Positions 36,451-48,848 of a stretch of 64,000 nucleotides of DNA are shown one piece after another. A program made the translations under genes and the position numbers. How positions within the stretch are numbered: the first letter of the stretch is position 1; the number at the start of each line of letters is the position of its first letter. The stretch lies in NCBI GenBank assembly GCA_944548615.1, contig OX155961.1, positions 18,479,334 to 18,543,333 on the forward strand, given 5' to 3'. Source of the stretch: Micropterix aruncella (taxonomy: Eukaryota; Arthropoda; Insecta; Lepidoptera; Micropterigidae). The notes under the pieces are model-generated. The model did no database searches and had not been told where the DNA came from. It was given only the letters and a program-made list of their open reading frames with translations.

Positions 36451-38821
36451 TTTGCAGCTGTCAGTCTTTGGAATTCCACATATTATTCCATATAATGAAA
36501 GTCGTAAGGTAATACCATGCAGTTACACACGCTCGTAGTTAAACAGTATGCTCCGTTGTGTATTACTTACTATAAGGTACTATGAAAGATGCTCCAGGCT
36601 GTATTTCTGGAGGGAGACAGTGATACGGCACGGAATGTGTAAGTGGGAGAGAGTGAGAAACCACTCTCAACGTGCAATTGCACGGTGTGATTCCTTTGCT
36701 AGCTCTTTCACGCTAACGGCTGGTTATATTGGATGTCGCTTTCGCGTCGTCGTCTCCTCGGCGTATGGTGATTTCGCTAAATACTATTCAAGTTACTATT
36801 CGCAATATTTCAGTATATTCTATAATTATCGTCAATATTAACTATTATTAAATTATCGACCGCAAAATTTAATTTTACCATGACACTAGCCGGTGTTTCG
36901 GTGCTAGCGATGGGCAAATATTGCTTGTAGCGGAGTCGACGACTTTATTTCGAATAATTTTAATGATTCGTTTCAATGGCATGACCTGGTTTTTTAAATG
37001 AATTATTGTTTAAGTAGCACCTGCTCGGATTATTTTAAGATATGTTGCTCTTATTCTACTCCTTTAATAGTATACATTAGTCCATCATCGCATTTTACAA
37101 AATTATATGTATATAAATATTTGACGTTATACGACATATGTAAATTATTAAAACGAAAATTAAAATATAAATAACATACACTTACAAGCAAACATAAAAT
37201 ATAAAGAAAAATCAAATTGATATAGGAGTTGCAAATAACCAAATAATATTTCACTCGAAATATTTTTTTGGGCCTTCCATCAGCGCTTTTTAAATCCAAG
37301 CTACTTTGATACAGCACTAAGTTCTCATAATAAACCGGAAACACAAATCCACTCATTCAATCAAACAAAAGACGCCCTCAAGATTCGGACACATGCAAAT
37401 GACATTTTCTGCAGTTTTATTACCGGTTGAATTTGACGTTGAATCTTAGTTCTGCAAATTTGCTTTCAGGTCCACATGTGCTCTAATTCCAATCGAATCG
37501 ATTTTAGGTACCCGAGCGGTTATAAGGTACTTAATGTTAGCCGATCTTAGCCAATCTATGGTTTTATTTAACCCTTCGGCAGCCGCACCTCTGGGCCACC
37601 TGAATTTGCGCGCGATGTGTCTGGCAGACATAGCTTTATAAATGGCCGATAATAACTACGTCTAAAAAAATCAGCTATCCAAAGTAAACACTGACCTATT
37701 TTGGGATGTTTACTAAGGGCGTAAGTGAAATTTGTATAAAAAACCAAAAGTGACCAAAATGTCAAAATAGATATACATAAATAAAATAATATTAAAACAT
37801 TAAAATACGAATAAAAACGTTTATTCTAAGGCACTAAATTTATTCTAAGGCATAAAATTAAAATTAAGGTTACTGTGTAAGAGATTCAGTGTGCCGCCGC
37901 GAGAAAGAAAGGTACTGGGTGGGGCGGCATCAGATACCGCTCTTGCGGGGAGGGTCAAATATTTTTTATGACCTGTGTTTTAGATCAGGTGCGCCCGACG
38001 GAGGGTTAAGGGTCGGTCCATGATAGCTGAGCAGAAATGAGTCGTGAGAAAAAATCGCGAATTTTGAACAATTGACGTCGATATGCAGCGAGTGAATGCA
38101 CCGAAGTTCAATGACAAACTCAAATTCTGAAAGAAAAATCGCTTGACCCCTAAGCCCTTTCCAAAATCTGGTATTATGGACACCCTACGTTAACCAAAAC
38201 GCAATATACAATACTATATGTATTATTTATGGGGATATGTGCACAAAATAATTTTGTGCACTGAAGTGAGCAATGCACTTCGCGATCTAGCATCAAACAT
38301 CCACAAGAAACTTAAGCAGTTGACAACAGCAGTGCAAACAGATTTTTGGGACCTGTTAAAAACTGTTAAAAATCGAAATTAGATAAAAACGCCAGAAAAA
38401 ACACCAAATTTCACATATTTTGAAACATAACATGCTCAAGACTCTCAAAACTATAAAAAGAAGCCAATTTGGCGGGTAACATTGCGAATCTTGCAACACT
38501 ATTTTTTTATTTAGTATTTACCCTACAATTCGAGCTCTATACGAATGATCGCGGTACGTGGTCACTTCACACTTCTATGGTCAATCCGCTACGCATTGCA
38601 GTGGGAGAAAAATGGCAGTAAACATCCTCATTGACAGTAATTTACCTAAACCGTACTTGCTGACTGAGAATCCTCATATTTTAACTACTTGTCTTCCTCT
38701 GCTCTGTCAGGACCACGTCTAAGACACGAGATTACGTGTCATCGATACAGTAGTAATGAAACTGCGGCTTTTTATTAAAATTTCACTATTAAGAAGATTG
38801 GATTTTTCTCGAGTGTTCAGC
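36451..38821. other. No gene recognised
   Basis: Around 37446-37640 the minus strand has a 61-codon frame ('ARHIARKFRWPRGAAAEGL') of unknown origin, possibly the end of a retroelement protein. The rest is AT-rich, with scattered short frames of no recognisable family. Confidence 0.4.
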
Positions 38822-39440
38822 GTTGCTTGGTAGCGAATGGCTCCGTGCAGTTTGGGCCATAATATCCGCTATGTTCTTCGGATCGGTCCTACTCCCGTGT
38901 GGAAGCCTACCCCGGGTAAGACTCTCCCGTCTCATGCCTCACGGATGGTGGATCGGTTTCTTCTGGGAGATTGCCTCCCGGCGCTACTGGACGGTTTGCG
39001 CATAGTTCGGCGACGCCAAATCGGTAGTGCCCTCTAACTTATTGCTGAAGGAGTCTGGAGGCTATGGAAATATACTGTCTCCTAGGCGGATGGTGATCTG
39101 TCGTCAACCACTCTTGAACTTACCATTAGGCTACCTGATCCTGAATTCAGAGCCGGGCAAAAGATGCCTTTGGTCCGCGATAGATTTAAACTGAATCACT
39201 GCAAAATATATGGCAGACAAGTGACATCGGACCCATGACCAGTCGGGTTGAAGATATCCTGATGGTTAATTCCAGACGGAGATACCTTTCCAAAACTGAC
39301 AGCCAGGGGCGAGGCTGCCCTAAATATGTCAAAATGTGGTAGTAAGGGTGCGAGGAAGACCTCTGTTTGGCACTTCCCGGTGTGGCAATCGCGGTAAGGT
39401 GTCGGACTCTTACAGGCTGTTAGCGTAGTTGGACTATGGA
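38822..39440 (+). mobile_element. Diverged relative of family P (subfamily P2)
   Basis: Same order of landmarks as family P but strongly diverged: ctggacggtttgcgca, gaaggagtctggagg, agagccgggcaaaagatgcc, ggtccgcgatagat and ggtaaggtgtcgga. The 5' part (gaatggctccgtgcagtttg) is not shared with copies A-D. No target duplication was identified. Confidence 0.65.
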
Positions 39441-42129
39441 TTTTGTTTGTCTTTTAAGTACTTGAGTTTACCACGTTCCAGAAAGGATGGCAATAGATCG
39501 TTATAACTCTCGGGGGTAGCGAATACGAACGTAGCAATAGATAACCCTGAATGTATGTATGTCTAAACCAAAAATAATAATAAAATAATATTTCAACAAC
39601 TAGCGAATTATATTCTCGGCACTCGCATTTGACACCACCTGTCACAAATATATCAATATGTTGGTTGTCACTGGAGCTGCGACGACATCAGTATCTTTAA
39701 CGTTAAAACGCACTCGACTCCCTGCGGCCAAATAAAATTCACTATCGGGAGACCATACATGGCCAATAGTAATACGCTCCTCCAAATTACTTTCTGCTCT
39801 TTTATTTTTTCTCGCCTGGCCTTCGTAAGCTGCGTCTCCCTCGCTCTCGCCCTCAGCTGTTCGTTTATCTCGCTCACGCTCTCGCCTTTCGCTCTCCCAG
39901 GAGAACATGTCTTACCCTTATCCGAAACAGCACTACATAGCATTCTCCAGCGTTCGCCATTGTCGCGGGTTATTTTTCTCTACTTTGGACAACGATTTAG
40001 TACGACGTTACGTTTCGATATCACGTTACGATTCATTACACCATGAGAAAATATTGGCACAAAAACAACGAGGTACAAGTAATCCAGGAGCAAAGCCTTC
40101 CATTTCCTCGGACAATTCCCAACGCATATAATCTTTTAAAAACAAGTAAATATATTAAAAAGAATAGGAAAACACGACTGCCGTTACAGAAAACTCCACT
40201 TTTTTGGTGGAGGCTAAAGTGCAGAGTTTAATCAGCAAAGCGGCCTTAAAAAATACATTAATTAGTGGCTCATGACGAAAAGCAAAAAAGATTGCGAAGA
40301 ACTGGTGATATTAAGTCCTGGTGATATTAGACTATGATATTTCCTAAATTTGATACTTCATAATATATACATTTATTGACTGTTTTCAAAACAAATTAAT
40401 ATAATCATAAGAAGTTATTAAATTTAAAATTAAAGGCTGCTATTAATAATGAACTAAATGTACATAATAAGTAACTTTTAAAATATAAAATTTATTGGTC
40501 GATTGATTTGTTTATTAATTTATATACTTCTTTTTTACCTATTTATGTATTTAATACTAGTCAGTTGGTTAGTCAATACATTCATTTAAATAAATCTCTT
40601 TTAATTTTCAATAATGAAGGAGAAAAATGATTGAATGGAAAAAAAGTCCCCAGAAAAGATGTAATATCTAGTAGGGTGATAAAATCAATACAAATCATAT
40701 ATTTAAAAATATTATTATTTACACTCTGTTTCTTTGTCCATATAAAATAAAAATATTATTTAAATAAATGGTATTAATTTTTGAAAGCTAAGTATAAAAT
40801 TAAGCGAAAATAATAAAATTGTAATCGGCTATTTAGTTAATCGCAAAACCAAATGGATTAATTTGAGCATATGCACTGCACTGTATGATTACCACTGCAC
40901 TGTATGATTAGACTATTTGCAAGATATTTCTATATGGCAATAAACTCGCCTTTTTATATTAAATTTCTTAAATGTTTTTTTAATATTATTTGTCGATTGC
41001 ATGTTCATCAACAAGCACCTCTAACTAAACAAATTTTTGACCAGAAGGCTATCTAGAATGCATAGATACTAGACGTTTGGTCGTATCCAGATCTATGTCC
41101 GTCGACCAACATATTATTGCGAGAAAAAGGGCCATGCAAATGCGAACAATCCAAACATTCGACTTGTTCGCGGGCTAAGAAAGCACGGATCGCTTATACA
41201 AAACGGCAACGAATCCGAGTGGTTACTCCACCATTCGTACCAAATCGTATGGACTATAGAGAAATCTTTACGCCGTATGAAATATAGCTTTCTTGCGCTG
41301 GAGAATAAGGCGAGGAATGTTTTGCATTGCGTTCAGAATAAGGCGAGGAATGTTTTTAGTATATAAAAGTGAATGAAACAAGAAATATATTTTTTAATGC
41401 AATAGGAAATTCTTACAGCAATACTAATATTAAGCTAAAATGTACTTTTAAATACGCAAACAATGCCTCCGAAATCCGTCTTTTACGGTAGAACTCCGTT
41501 CTGAAAAACCGATGCTCTGTAACCTAGTCCTGAAGATTTGTAAGCAAGTCCTGAAGATGACTTTGACTTTTTACTGAAATAAAATTTCCTCGATTAGGCA
41601 ATATATTAGTCAGTTATTTTCGTCCCTCATTTGCCATCTAACAGAGTATGAACGTTGTACGAGTTACTTTCATGAGTTACATTTCAAGAAATACTTTCAT
41701 GAGTCCCTTTTTCATCAGTTGTACCCAAACAGACGGGCAGAGAGTTGCATTCTTCATTAGAGACTAAGCATAGAGCCAAAATACTTAACACGGAATTAGG
41801 CTCTCTTAAAAAAAACAGGAATAAGAAAACAGTAATAGGATAAATGTGTATTACTCTTTATAATAATCTGTCTATTGCTCCCCGGATAAAGCAATCATCT
41901 TTCTCTTTTCAGCCAGACTATTTAAAAGAGAAGCAATCGTTTGTACAATATATAACGGACTCGCTGGATAGATCATAGTAATAATTATACTAGTTCGAAT
42001 TAGTCCTGATTTTGGGATTTTCTTGTCAATGTCACCTGCTGAATACGGAAACGTAATTAAAATATAGCCATTTTAAAACCACAGAAATTCTACAAATATA
42101 CTAAATTTGCTATCGTAATCAGTTGACAC
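39441..42129. other. No gene recognised; one charged ORF
   Basis: At 39642-39908 the minus strand is open for 88 codons, beginning with an Arg/Glu-rich stretch and followed by 'TIGHVWSPDSEFYLAAGSR'. The composition is protein-like but no family or splice context was recognised. 40100-42100 is AT-rich without features. Confidence 0.4.
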
Positions 42130-42140
42130 AATAATTATCA

Positions 42141-42154
42141 AAGGGGGGGGGGGG
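42141..42154. repeat. Poly-G run, left flank of minisatellite
   Basis: A G-run followed by G-rich aggggaggagggggagggg and 'gaagtcttggggtgacac'. The motif recurs right of the minisatellite at 43241-43260 and 43300-43320. Confidence 0.9.
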
Positions 42155-42409
42155 GATTTGGCAGGGGAGGAGGGGGAGGGGCGGACTTTTCTGCTTCCCA
42201 AGGAAGTCTTGGGGTGACACGACCGATTTTGTACATAATGGCACAATTCGCAGAACTTACATATTACTAGACTTTTCTGATGGGAGCGCGCTATTATGCA
42301 TCAACCCACAACTGCATCAGAATCGTCATGTTTTGTGGCGTCAGTTTGATGATTTAGTATGGAAAAGTACCCCGATGGGGGTGGTGTAGACAGTAGTTGT
42401 TGATAATCT

Positions 42410-43215
42410 ACGAAGAAGGTAGACCAAGTACTCAGGAGTATAAAGTTTCGGACTAAAATATTTTTCTTCTTCCGATATTCTTCTTCTTCTGTGCGTTCCT
42501 GTCCCGCCTTATCTAGGGTACTTTAATAGATACCCAAGTACTCAGGATGTATAAAGCTTCAGACGAAAATATTTTTTTTCTTCCGAAATTCTTCTTCCTC
42601 TGTGGGTTCCTATCGCGCTTTATCTAGAGTGCTTTAACTTCGAAGAAGATAGACTAAGTACTCAGGATGCATAAAGTTCTGGACAAAAATATTCTTCTTT
42701 TTTCGATATTGTACTTCTTCTGTCGGTTCCTATCTCGCCTACCTAAGTACTCAGAATGTATAAAGTTTGGGATGAAAATATTCTTCTCCTTCCGATTTTC
42801 TTCTTCTTCCGTGGGTTCTTATCCCGCCTTATCTAAAGTGCTTTAATAGCAACCCAACTATTTAGGATGATAATGTTCTGAAGGAAAATATTCTTCTTCT
42901 TCCGGCTTTCTTCTATTTTCGTAAGTTCCAATCGCGCCTTATCTACATATAGAATGCTTTAACTTCGAAAAAGATAAACTAAGTAACCAGAATGCATAAA
43001 GCTTCGGATTAAAATATTCTTCTTCTGATATTCTTCTTATTCCGTGGGTTCCTAATCCGCCTTATATGAAATGCTTTAATAGATACCCAAGTACTCAGAA
43101 TGTATGAAGTTTCGGTAGAAAATATTATTTTTTCCAACATTCTTTTTCTTCCGTGCTTTCCTATCTAGAGTGATTTAATTGATACCCAAGTACTCAGGAT
43201 GTATAAGGTTTCGGA
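42410..43215. repeat. Minisatellite, ~8 units of 90-125 bp
   Basis: Landmark 'aagtactcaggatgtataaa' or a close variant begins at 42426, 42536, 42656, 42745, 42856, 42981, 43089 and 43188. Between landmarks lie 'ttcttcttccgatattcttc' and 'gcgccttatctagagtgctt'. Alternating units carry 'gatacccaag' or 'cgaagaagataga' before the landmark, hinting at a two-unit higher-order repeat. Confidence 0.9.
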
Positions 43216-43240
43216 CGAAAACACATTCGTTATCGTCGAG

Positions 43241-43260
43241 AGGGGGGGGGGGGGGGGGGG
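43241..43260. repeat. Poly-G run, right flank of minisatellite
   Basis: About 20 G in a row, followed after ~45 bp by 'gggaaagtcttagggtgaca', a diverged repeat of the block left of the minisatellite. Confidence 0.9.
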
Positions 43261-43350
43261 GAATATTCAAATGAAATAGTCTTTCGCTACGTTTCGGGAA
43301 AGTCTTAGGGTGACAACCCATTTTTTTAATGTGACAATTTATTTTACACT

Positions 43351-45087
43351 TCCACACGATAAGCATATCCAAACCAATGCTGCGACATTATTACTTTTAT
43401 CATAATCATCCTACTAACAAATAATTTTAAAAATATACAAAACAACTCTTAAGTATTAAAAAAATTGATTGTTTTTTTAAATATTTTGTGAGCGTTTTCT
43501 TGCGAATATCATCTAGCTTAAAATTAAACTTCTCAATTCAGAGCGATGGACTAAGTAATTCCTTTCATCGAAATGGCCATTTTAATCTTATTTTGATTTT
43601 ATTTCTTGGCAGATTGACATTGATGGCAGCTACCTTTAATAACCATTTATACATAAATATACACAAGTTTTGAAGTTTTTGAAATGTTATCTAATTTTCC
43701 AAATTTTTACTTCAGTTTTTCACAGGTAGGTATATCGAAAACCTTGAGGAAAAACATTTGTAAAATTTTGATGAAATTTACTATAAAAAAGATTTCGTAA
43801 CTGTTTTCTGTAGGATCAATACATTGGGGAGCACTTTCGAGTTGCCAACTACTGTTGGAGAATCCGTCACCCCAGGAAGTTATAACGTTATCAGGTCGTT
43901 TTGTCTTTTGTGATTGAACATTAAGACTTGCGGACAGATACAGTCCACTCTCTAGCTCCATCGACTAGCCCGTTAGTTACAACCTCAGGGTTACAACGAC
44001 CCTTGCCATCGTATCTTCCATGGCATTAGAAGCAAAGAATTAAGGACAAACACAAACCAGAGTCAAACAAAGCCCGTAACAGTCCAACGCCTTAACGCGT
44101 GGCACTGGGAAGTAACCCAGCGGGCTGATCTTATGCAGTCACTACCAGATTTAGCCAGTTTTGGCCAGTTTTGGCCAGATTTGGCCAGATTTCTTATTTA
44201 TTTTTCTCCATCTGGTAATTTTCCGTCGGTTATTCGTCATTTCTCATATGTTAAACCGGATATCTTGAAGAATAACTATTAATATTGAAAAATACGTGAT
44301 TTATAAGGCTTTTTTTTCAAGTTCGGGATAATTTGCTGGGATTCTATGTAAACTAAGCTGTTAAAATATAATATAGAAAAGACATAACTTAGACTGTCAA
44401 TTTTCGCTGACAGCCGCTGGGAATCGTTGCAGGCGGCTCGCAGTCAAAGTGGCTGGCCAATCAGAGTTCCGTCTCCCGCCCGCTCCTTGTCGTTTCAATA
44501 CTAAAGGGAATGGCCCGCGATATCGCGATCATATTCAGATGAATGCAAAATGACGGCAAAGAGCGCAAGAGAATTGCCGATCCGCTGGGATATGCTCAAC
44601 AAAGCGCGCGAACCCTCATCCTCCCCCAGCCCCCTATTCCCACAGTCCCGGCGGAGAACCAATGGATATGCGGTTGTGATTCAACTCATACGATTGAGAT
44701 GGGTTTTTATGGTTATTGTAATACCCATGCGTGGTCTTTATTTTTATCCTACTTTTTGACATGTACGTCTTCAAATTGTGTACGAATATACTGATTGGCA
44801 ACTCACAACTCCGAGCGACAATAAATCGCTATAGTTTGACATGACTGTATAATAGACGTTTTCAACCTTTTTACACGACTCCCAACAAACAAATAGTGTA
44901 ATGTGTTCAGGGTTCATCTATGTATGTTTTCAGTTTCTTTATTCCACCATAACTTCTAAACGCTTGAACCGATTTAGAAGTTTGTGATATTGGTACCTTA
45001 ACTTTCCAAATATCAAGTAAGTGGTTGCCTAAATGTCCAAATGTCAATTAATTAATATAAATATATATTTTTTAATATTTAATTTTA
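43351..45087. other. No gene; short repeats and a family-P scrap
   Basis: A family-P scrap (reverse) lies at about 44085-44150 (gtccaacgccttaacgcg). Directly after it, a tandem ttggccagat-like repeat runs from 44155 to 44195. A GC-richer block at 44400-44760 has an 83-codon plus frame not recognised as any protein. Confidence 0.45.
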
Positions 45088-45212
45088 TTTATTTAGGTAA
45101 GTAACAGCATGAACTTATAATTAGATACAAAATTCTTAAAAAAACATATTCTTATGCCGATTATAACTTACACCGTTCGAAATTATTTGAAAAATATTTT
45201 ACAAACTAAAAT
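45088..45212 (-). repeat. Dispersed repeat, copy of 5456-5590
   Basis: Shares aggtaagtaacagcatgaac and ttatgccgattataactta with the 5.5-kb copy. Confidence 0.65.
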
Positions 45213-45589
45213 ATATCGTGTTTAGTGTCAAACGAAAGGTCTGATTCAGTATATTTCGAAAATTTACATGGATTTATATAGATACATACAAAAACCAGAT
45301 ATATTTTATAAGAGAACCAGTAATAAAAATAACTATAAATACAATAGTTCACTTTCTGTAACTTTCTGTGACGGCAGTCGTGTTTTTTTTTCAAGTATAT
45401 ATACTTGCTACCTTACATTTTAAAGTGTGTACGAATATACTGGTTGGCAACTCAGAATTCCGAGCGACAATAAATTGGTATAGTTTGACATGACTGTATA
45501 CCAGACGTTTTCAACCTGTTTACTTTCCGGCTTACCAATCGACGAGAAGGAAAAGTATCGTGAACTTCCAAATTTTTTTTTTCGATATT

Positions 45590-45790
45590 ATGACGGAAAT
45601 ATTAATTTTGAGCCTCCCTTAGCCGATTATGACAATTTCCAGATTTAAGTCTGTCTGTCTATCTGGCTGACTGGCAGGATCTCTGTCTGTATGTCTGTCT
45701 GTCTGTCTTTGTGTGTGTATTCTTCCACGATAACGCCCAAACGCTTAATCCGATTGAGCTGAATTTTAGGAAGTTTTGACTATACTTAAT
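45590..45790. repeat. Dispersed repeat family Q, copy 1
   Basis: GTCT-rich stretch followed by 'cacgataacgcccaaacgct' and 'gattgagctgaattt'. Related copies are at about 50040-50440, 50500-50810 and 52195-52460. Longer copies continue with 'ggttgaaatcg', 'gagggcgc' and 'gggccgaaatcacatttt'. Non-coding. Confidence 0.65.
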
Positions 45791-45794
45791 AGTT

Positions 45795-46117
45795 CTGTCT
45801 CCCTTGGGGTGAGCGTAGAAGACTTAGTAACGAAGCAGTCCACTGTCTAGTTACGCCACTCAATCGTAAAGGGACCAACGCCTTATCGCAAGAAGCCAGA
45901 TATGCACCCATCGGGACGACACTCGCGCCCTTACTTCCAGTTGCAACCAAATTACTCCGGTCTCCCGACTGATTACAGCTTCAAGGTCGCTTACGCGGTC
46001 TTCTCCCTTATGTAGCGGAGATTCGGTGTAGGACTACCGAATCTATCGCCGACGTAAGCGTCTTTTGACCGGCTTTTCGCCCGGTATCAGGTAGCCGATT
46101 GGTCGTTTCAAGAGCGT
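45795..46117 (-). mobile_element. Family-P retroposon, copy G, fragment
   Basis: Reverse-oriented fragment with gggaccaacgccttatcgc, tactccggtctcccgactga and gtcgcttacgcggtc. About 320 bp, more diverged than copies A-C. Confidence 0.7.
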
Positions 46118-46423
46118 ATGTATGGTAAGTGCTATGATTTAAACATTCGTTTGGTTTTATATTATTATTTTATTTTATGATACCGTAACGTGCGTAATTA
46201 GAACGTAATTAGAACGTCATCTAAATGTGCATTTACACCAAGCGAGCGAATGCTCATTCTACCCCCACTCTGCCAAAATCACGTGATTTTAAGCGGAGTG
46301 GGGGAAGCTTAAGAGCTTTTTAACCGCCGTTCGGCGGTAACGACATAGAATGCTCTATAAAACAAAGAATTGCTTATTCGTTTAGTGTAAATGACGCTAG
46401 AACGCGCTAACAGTAGCATAGAT

Positions 46424-47070
46424 CATGGGTCTCCAAACTTGCCAACCTTAGGGCCATACTGATTCCTCCCTTAAGTTCCAAGGGCCAAAAACGTGAAATC
46501 TGTCTCTCAGCAATGCAGTCGGCAGTCCAGAACCCCCCCCCCCACTTTTCTCCATTGACTAATACATAATTTTGTCCAAACTACAAACTGTTGTCAGTGG
46601 AAAATTACAATTACATAAATTTCATTACTATTTTATATGATATATTGTTTATATGTTGTATGTTGATATGTTTATAATGTTAGTGGTATTCAATTCAATT
46701 ATTCGTTAGGTATTATGCTTGTTAAATTTTCTGCGTATTATACTTGTCATTAAGTAAATACAACATTATTATTATACTTGTCATTAAGTAAATACAACCG
46801 AGTTATTATAATTCTGTGTCTTTTTATCCAACTTATTGTAACAACAAATAGAACTATCAACTACAACGGGCGATCCCGTCACCTCAGGAAGTTTTAACGA
46901 AATATGATCGTTCTATCTCCCTTGAAGTGTTATCGTAATAGCAGCAAACAACAATATGCCATTATCTGTCGCGTGCCGGATTAATGGCACTGGTTATTAG
47001 CTGTCGCGGGCCGGACAGATGACCCCGGCGGGCCGGATTTGGCCCGCGGGCTGTAGTTTGGAGACCCCTG
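46424..47070. mobile_element. hAT MITE, 8-bp TSD, with nested family-P scrap
   Basis: Left end catgggtctccaaactt, right end agtttggagacccctg, the common hAT CAGGGGTCTCCAAAC terminus with one change on the left. The flanks gcatagat (46416-46423) and gcctagat (47071-47078) form an 8-bp target duplication with one mismatch. 647 bp long, without an ORF. A family-P scrap in reverse lies at about 46858-46930. It is inserted in the PIF/Harbinger region. Confidence 0.85.
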
Positions 47071-47139
47071 GCCTAGATCATTCGTTCGTATTCAGACACG
47101 CTCGCTCGCTAGGCGGTCTCTTCAAAGCGTTCTAGAGTT

Positions 47140-47540
47140 CTACGTGCCAAAATCACTTGCGTTTGTACAAAATGGATTGGACGTACGACGTGGAATAAGT
47201 TGTTTGGAAGGAATTGCATCCCTGGAGTTTGTATTCTTTCTCGAAATTCGTTCGTCAATTAAAGATAACAGATGATCAAAATCGTCTATTGACATTCTGC
47301 AAAAGACTGACCACTTTCTTCTTGTCAGCGTATATATGTCATAATATGTTCCACATGTTGCACCCTTGGTCTGATATTCGCTAGAGCTGTCATCCACCAA
47401 CAAAGCTCTTTTTGTTTCTTTTTCTCTTTAATTAACTGGTGCATTACGATAAAAGAAGCACTTGCTATTATACAATCGTCGTCAGACATCGTCCGTGCGA
47501 TTAAGTGCGGTCTCAGCGAAGTTGATAACTTTCTGAGCAT
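47140..47540 (-). pseudogene. PIF/Harbinger transposase N-terminal remnant
   Basis: The minus strand reads 'MSDDDCIIASASFIVMHQLI' from about 47486 and then, after a frameshift near 47400, 'KWSVFCRMSIDDFDHLLSLI' and 'RKNTNSRDAIPSKQ'. The F.RMs...FdhLL..I....T..R.aI pattern is the conserved N-terminal part of Harbinger transposases. The DDE core is absent: coding similarity stops right after 'AIP' and non-coding sequence follows. The copy is a frame-shifted deletion derivative. Confidence 0.75.
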
Positions 47541-48155
47541 TCATTCGCTACATTCTAGGGCCGAAAAACAGCTAGAATGCGAAATCTTTCTACCGTTCTT
47601 AATCTAACAGGTTCTATGCTTTGGATTTTTTAGTGTAACTGTTATTTATCATCGACGAACAGGAATGGTTAATAATCGTTTACACTGGAAGATCAAGAGC
47701 AAGAGCAGAATGCTTTTGCTCTACCTCTACGTTCGTTCAGTAGGTATAAATGTACTGTAATGGGTTAATAAACAAAACAGAAGACTAATATATATCCTTC
47801 TAGCCGTGTTCGGCCATAGCGACTGCATTGTAGATTCTAGTGACTTCTTTAGTCTTCTCAGAGTCCACTGTTCGGAAGCAGTCAAGTGCGCAGGCTATAT
47901 TATAGTGCACAGGTGGGCGCGCGACCACGGGTGCACTCTCTCTTCCTCCCTCTTCTGAACCCGATGGAACGGAGACCGTTACGACCAGAGAAAAGTTTGG
48001 ATGCAGATAAAATAAAATAAATTAATTAATCGCCAACACAGCAATGGCTGTCATTGTTAAATTTGTACTCAATATTGCAGAGCTATTTTTTCAAATTTAG
48101 TTCGTTTTTTCACACTGTCATTTATGAAATTGGTAGTTATGGCTTGTGGCGATGT

Positions 48156-48432
48156 TTAAGGTTTTTCTGGAGCTATTATAGAGATGACCGGTGACTTATT
48201 GGTAGTTGTTGTAGTAGACGGTGATATAGAAGATGCATTATTGGATTTATCCTGGTTTTCTGATGACCTCGTGTTGTTGCTCATGGGGCTGTGTTGAATA
48301 CAGCATACAGTCTCTTGTTCCGACATTATACAAAATTGTGATAGTTTCCTTTTTGGCAAACCCGCGTCAGTTTTTGGACAATTTTCCGGCAGTAGACATA
48401 CTCCTAAAACGCCATTTATTTCACATGACTCT
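48156..48432 (-). pseudogene. Clip domain with S/T-rich tail, placed after a protease
   Basis: The frame reads 'SCEINGVLGVCLLPENC', then about 14 residues, then 'FCIMSEQETVCC': all six cysteines of an arthropod clip domain with normal spacing. A Ser/Thr/Asn-rich tail ends at a stop at 48156. Clip domains normally precede the protease domain and help activation in melanisation and Toll-pathway cascades. Here the clip follows the end of a protease fragment in another frame, with the junction near 48430. It could be the first exon of a second, truncated gene copy, or one half of a head-to-tail rearrangement. Confidence 0.75.
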
Positions 48433-48848
48433 TCACGGCAGTGTATATGCCAAGTCCCTTGGCACTTCCGCAAGGGCTCTTTCCAATACTGGTAACGGCG
48501 ATTATGTTGAAGAGGCATTGGTTGTCAGCTATCGTCACTTGCAGTGGTCCACCACTATCGCCTCCACAAGAGTATCGTCCTCCTTCTAAGCTTCCAGCGC
48601 ACAATTGATCGTCCGTTATACCTTGCGGTAACCTCTTTCTGAGAGTCTTTTCATATAGTCTTCGGCAGGTCGGCTGGTCAATCAAATCCACCACCATCTT
48701 CAGTAAGTCGTCCGATGTATCTTCAGCAAAGTCGATCTGCCCCCAGCCAGTAACGACAGCTCGCTTGTTTTCGATGGTCGACTTTGTCCATAGACACGCT
48801 GGTCGAATATTTAAAGTGAACAGCTCAGACCGATAAGATCCTTCGGGA
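48416..48848 (-). pseudogene. Serine protease C-terminal half (trypsin fold), fragment
   Basis: Reading from 48848: 'RPEGSYRSELFTLNIRPACLW', 'AVVTGWGQIDFAEDTSD', 'LLKMVVDLI', 'CAGSLEGGRYSCGGDSGGPL' and 'GLGIYTAV'. It shows the catalytic-Ser motif GDSGGPL and the usual TGWG and CAG blocks of chymotrypsin-fold clip proteases. The N-terminal half with the catalytic His and Asp is missing: a stop lies just upstream of 48848. The C terminus is cut at 'IYTAV' and runs into unrelated sequence and a stop at 48416. No intron interrupts these ~140 codons. It cannot encode an active enzyme. Confidence 0.82.

Larger units (their letters stand above)
46200..47760 (-). mobile_element. PIF/Harbinger-type deletion derivative region
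   Basis: Ends carry related inverted motifs: 'catttacaccaagcgagcga' at about 46213 and 'cgttcgttcagtaggtataaatg' ending near 47750. Between them are a transposase remnant at 47140-47540, an inner mirrored end near 46370-46393 ('ttcgtttagtgtaaatg') and the hAT MITE. Several similar ends suggest more than one related MITE lies here, so the true borders are uncertain. Confidence 0.5.
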
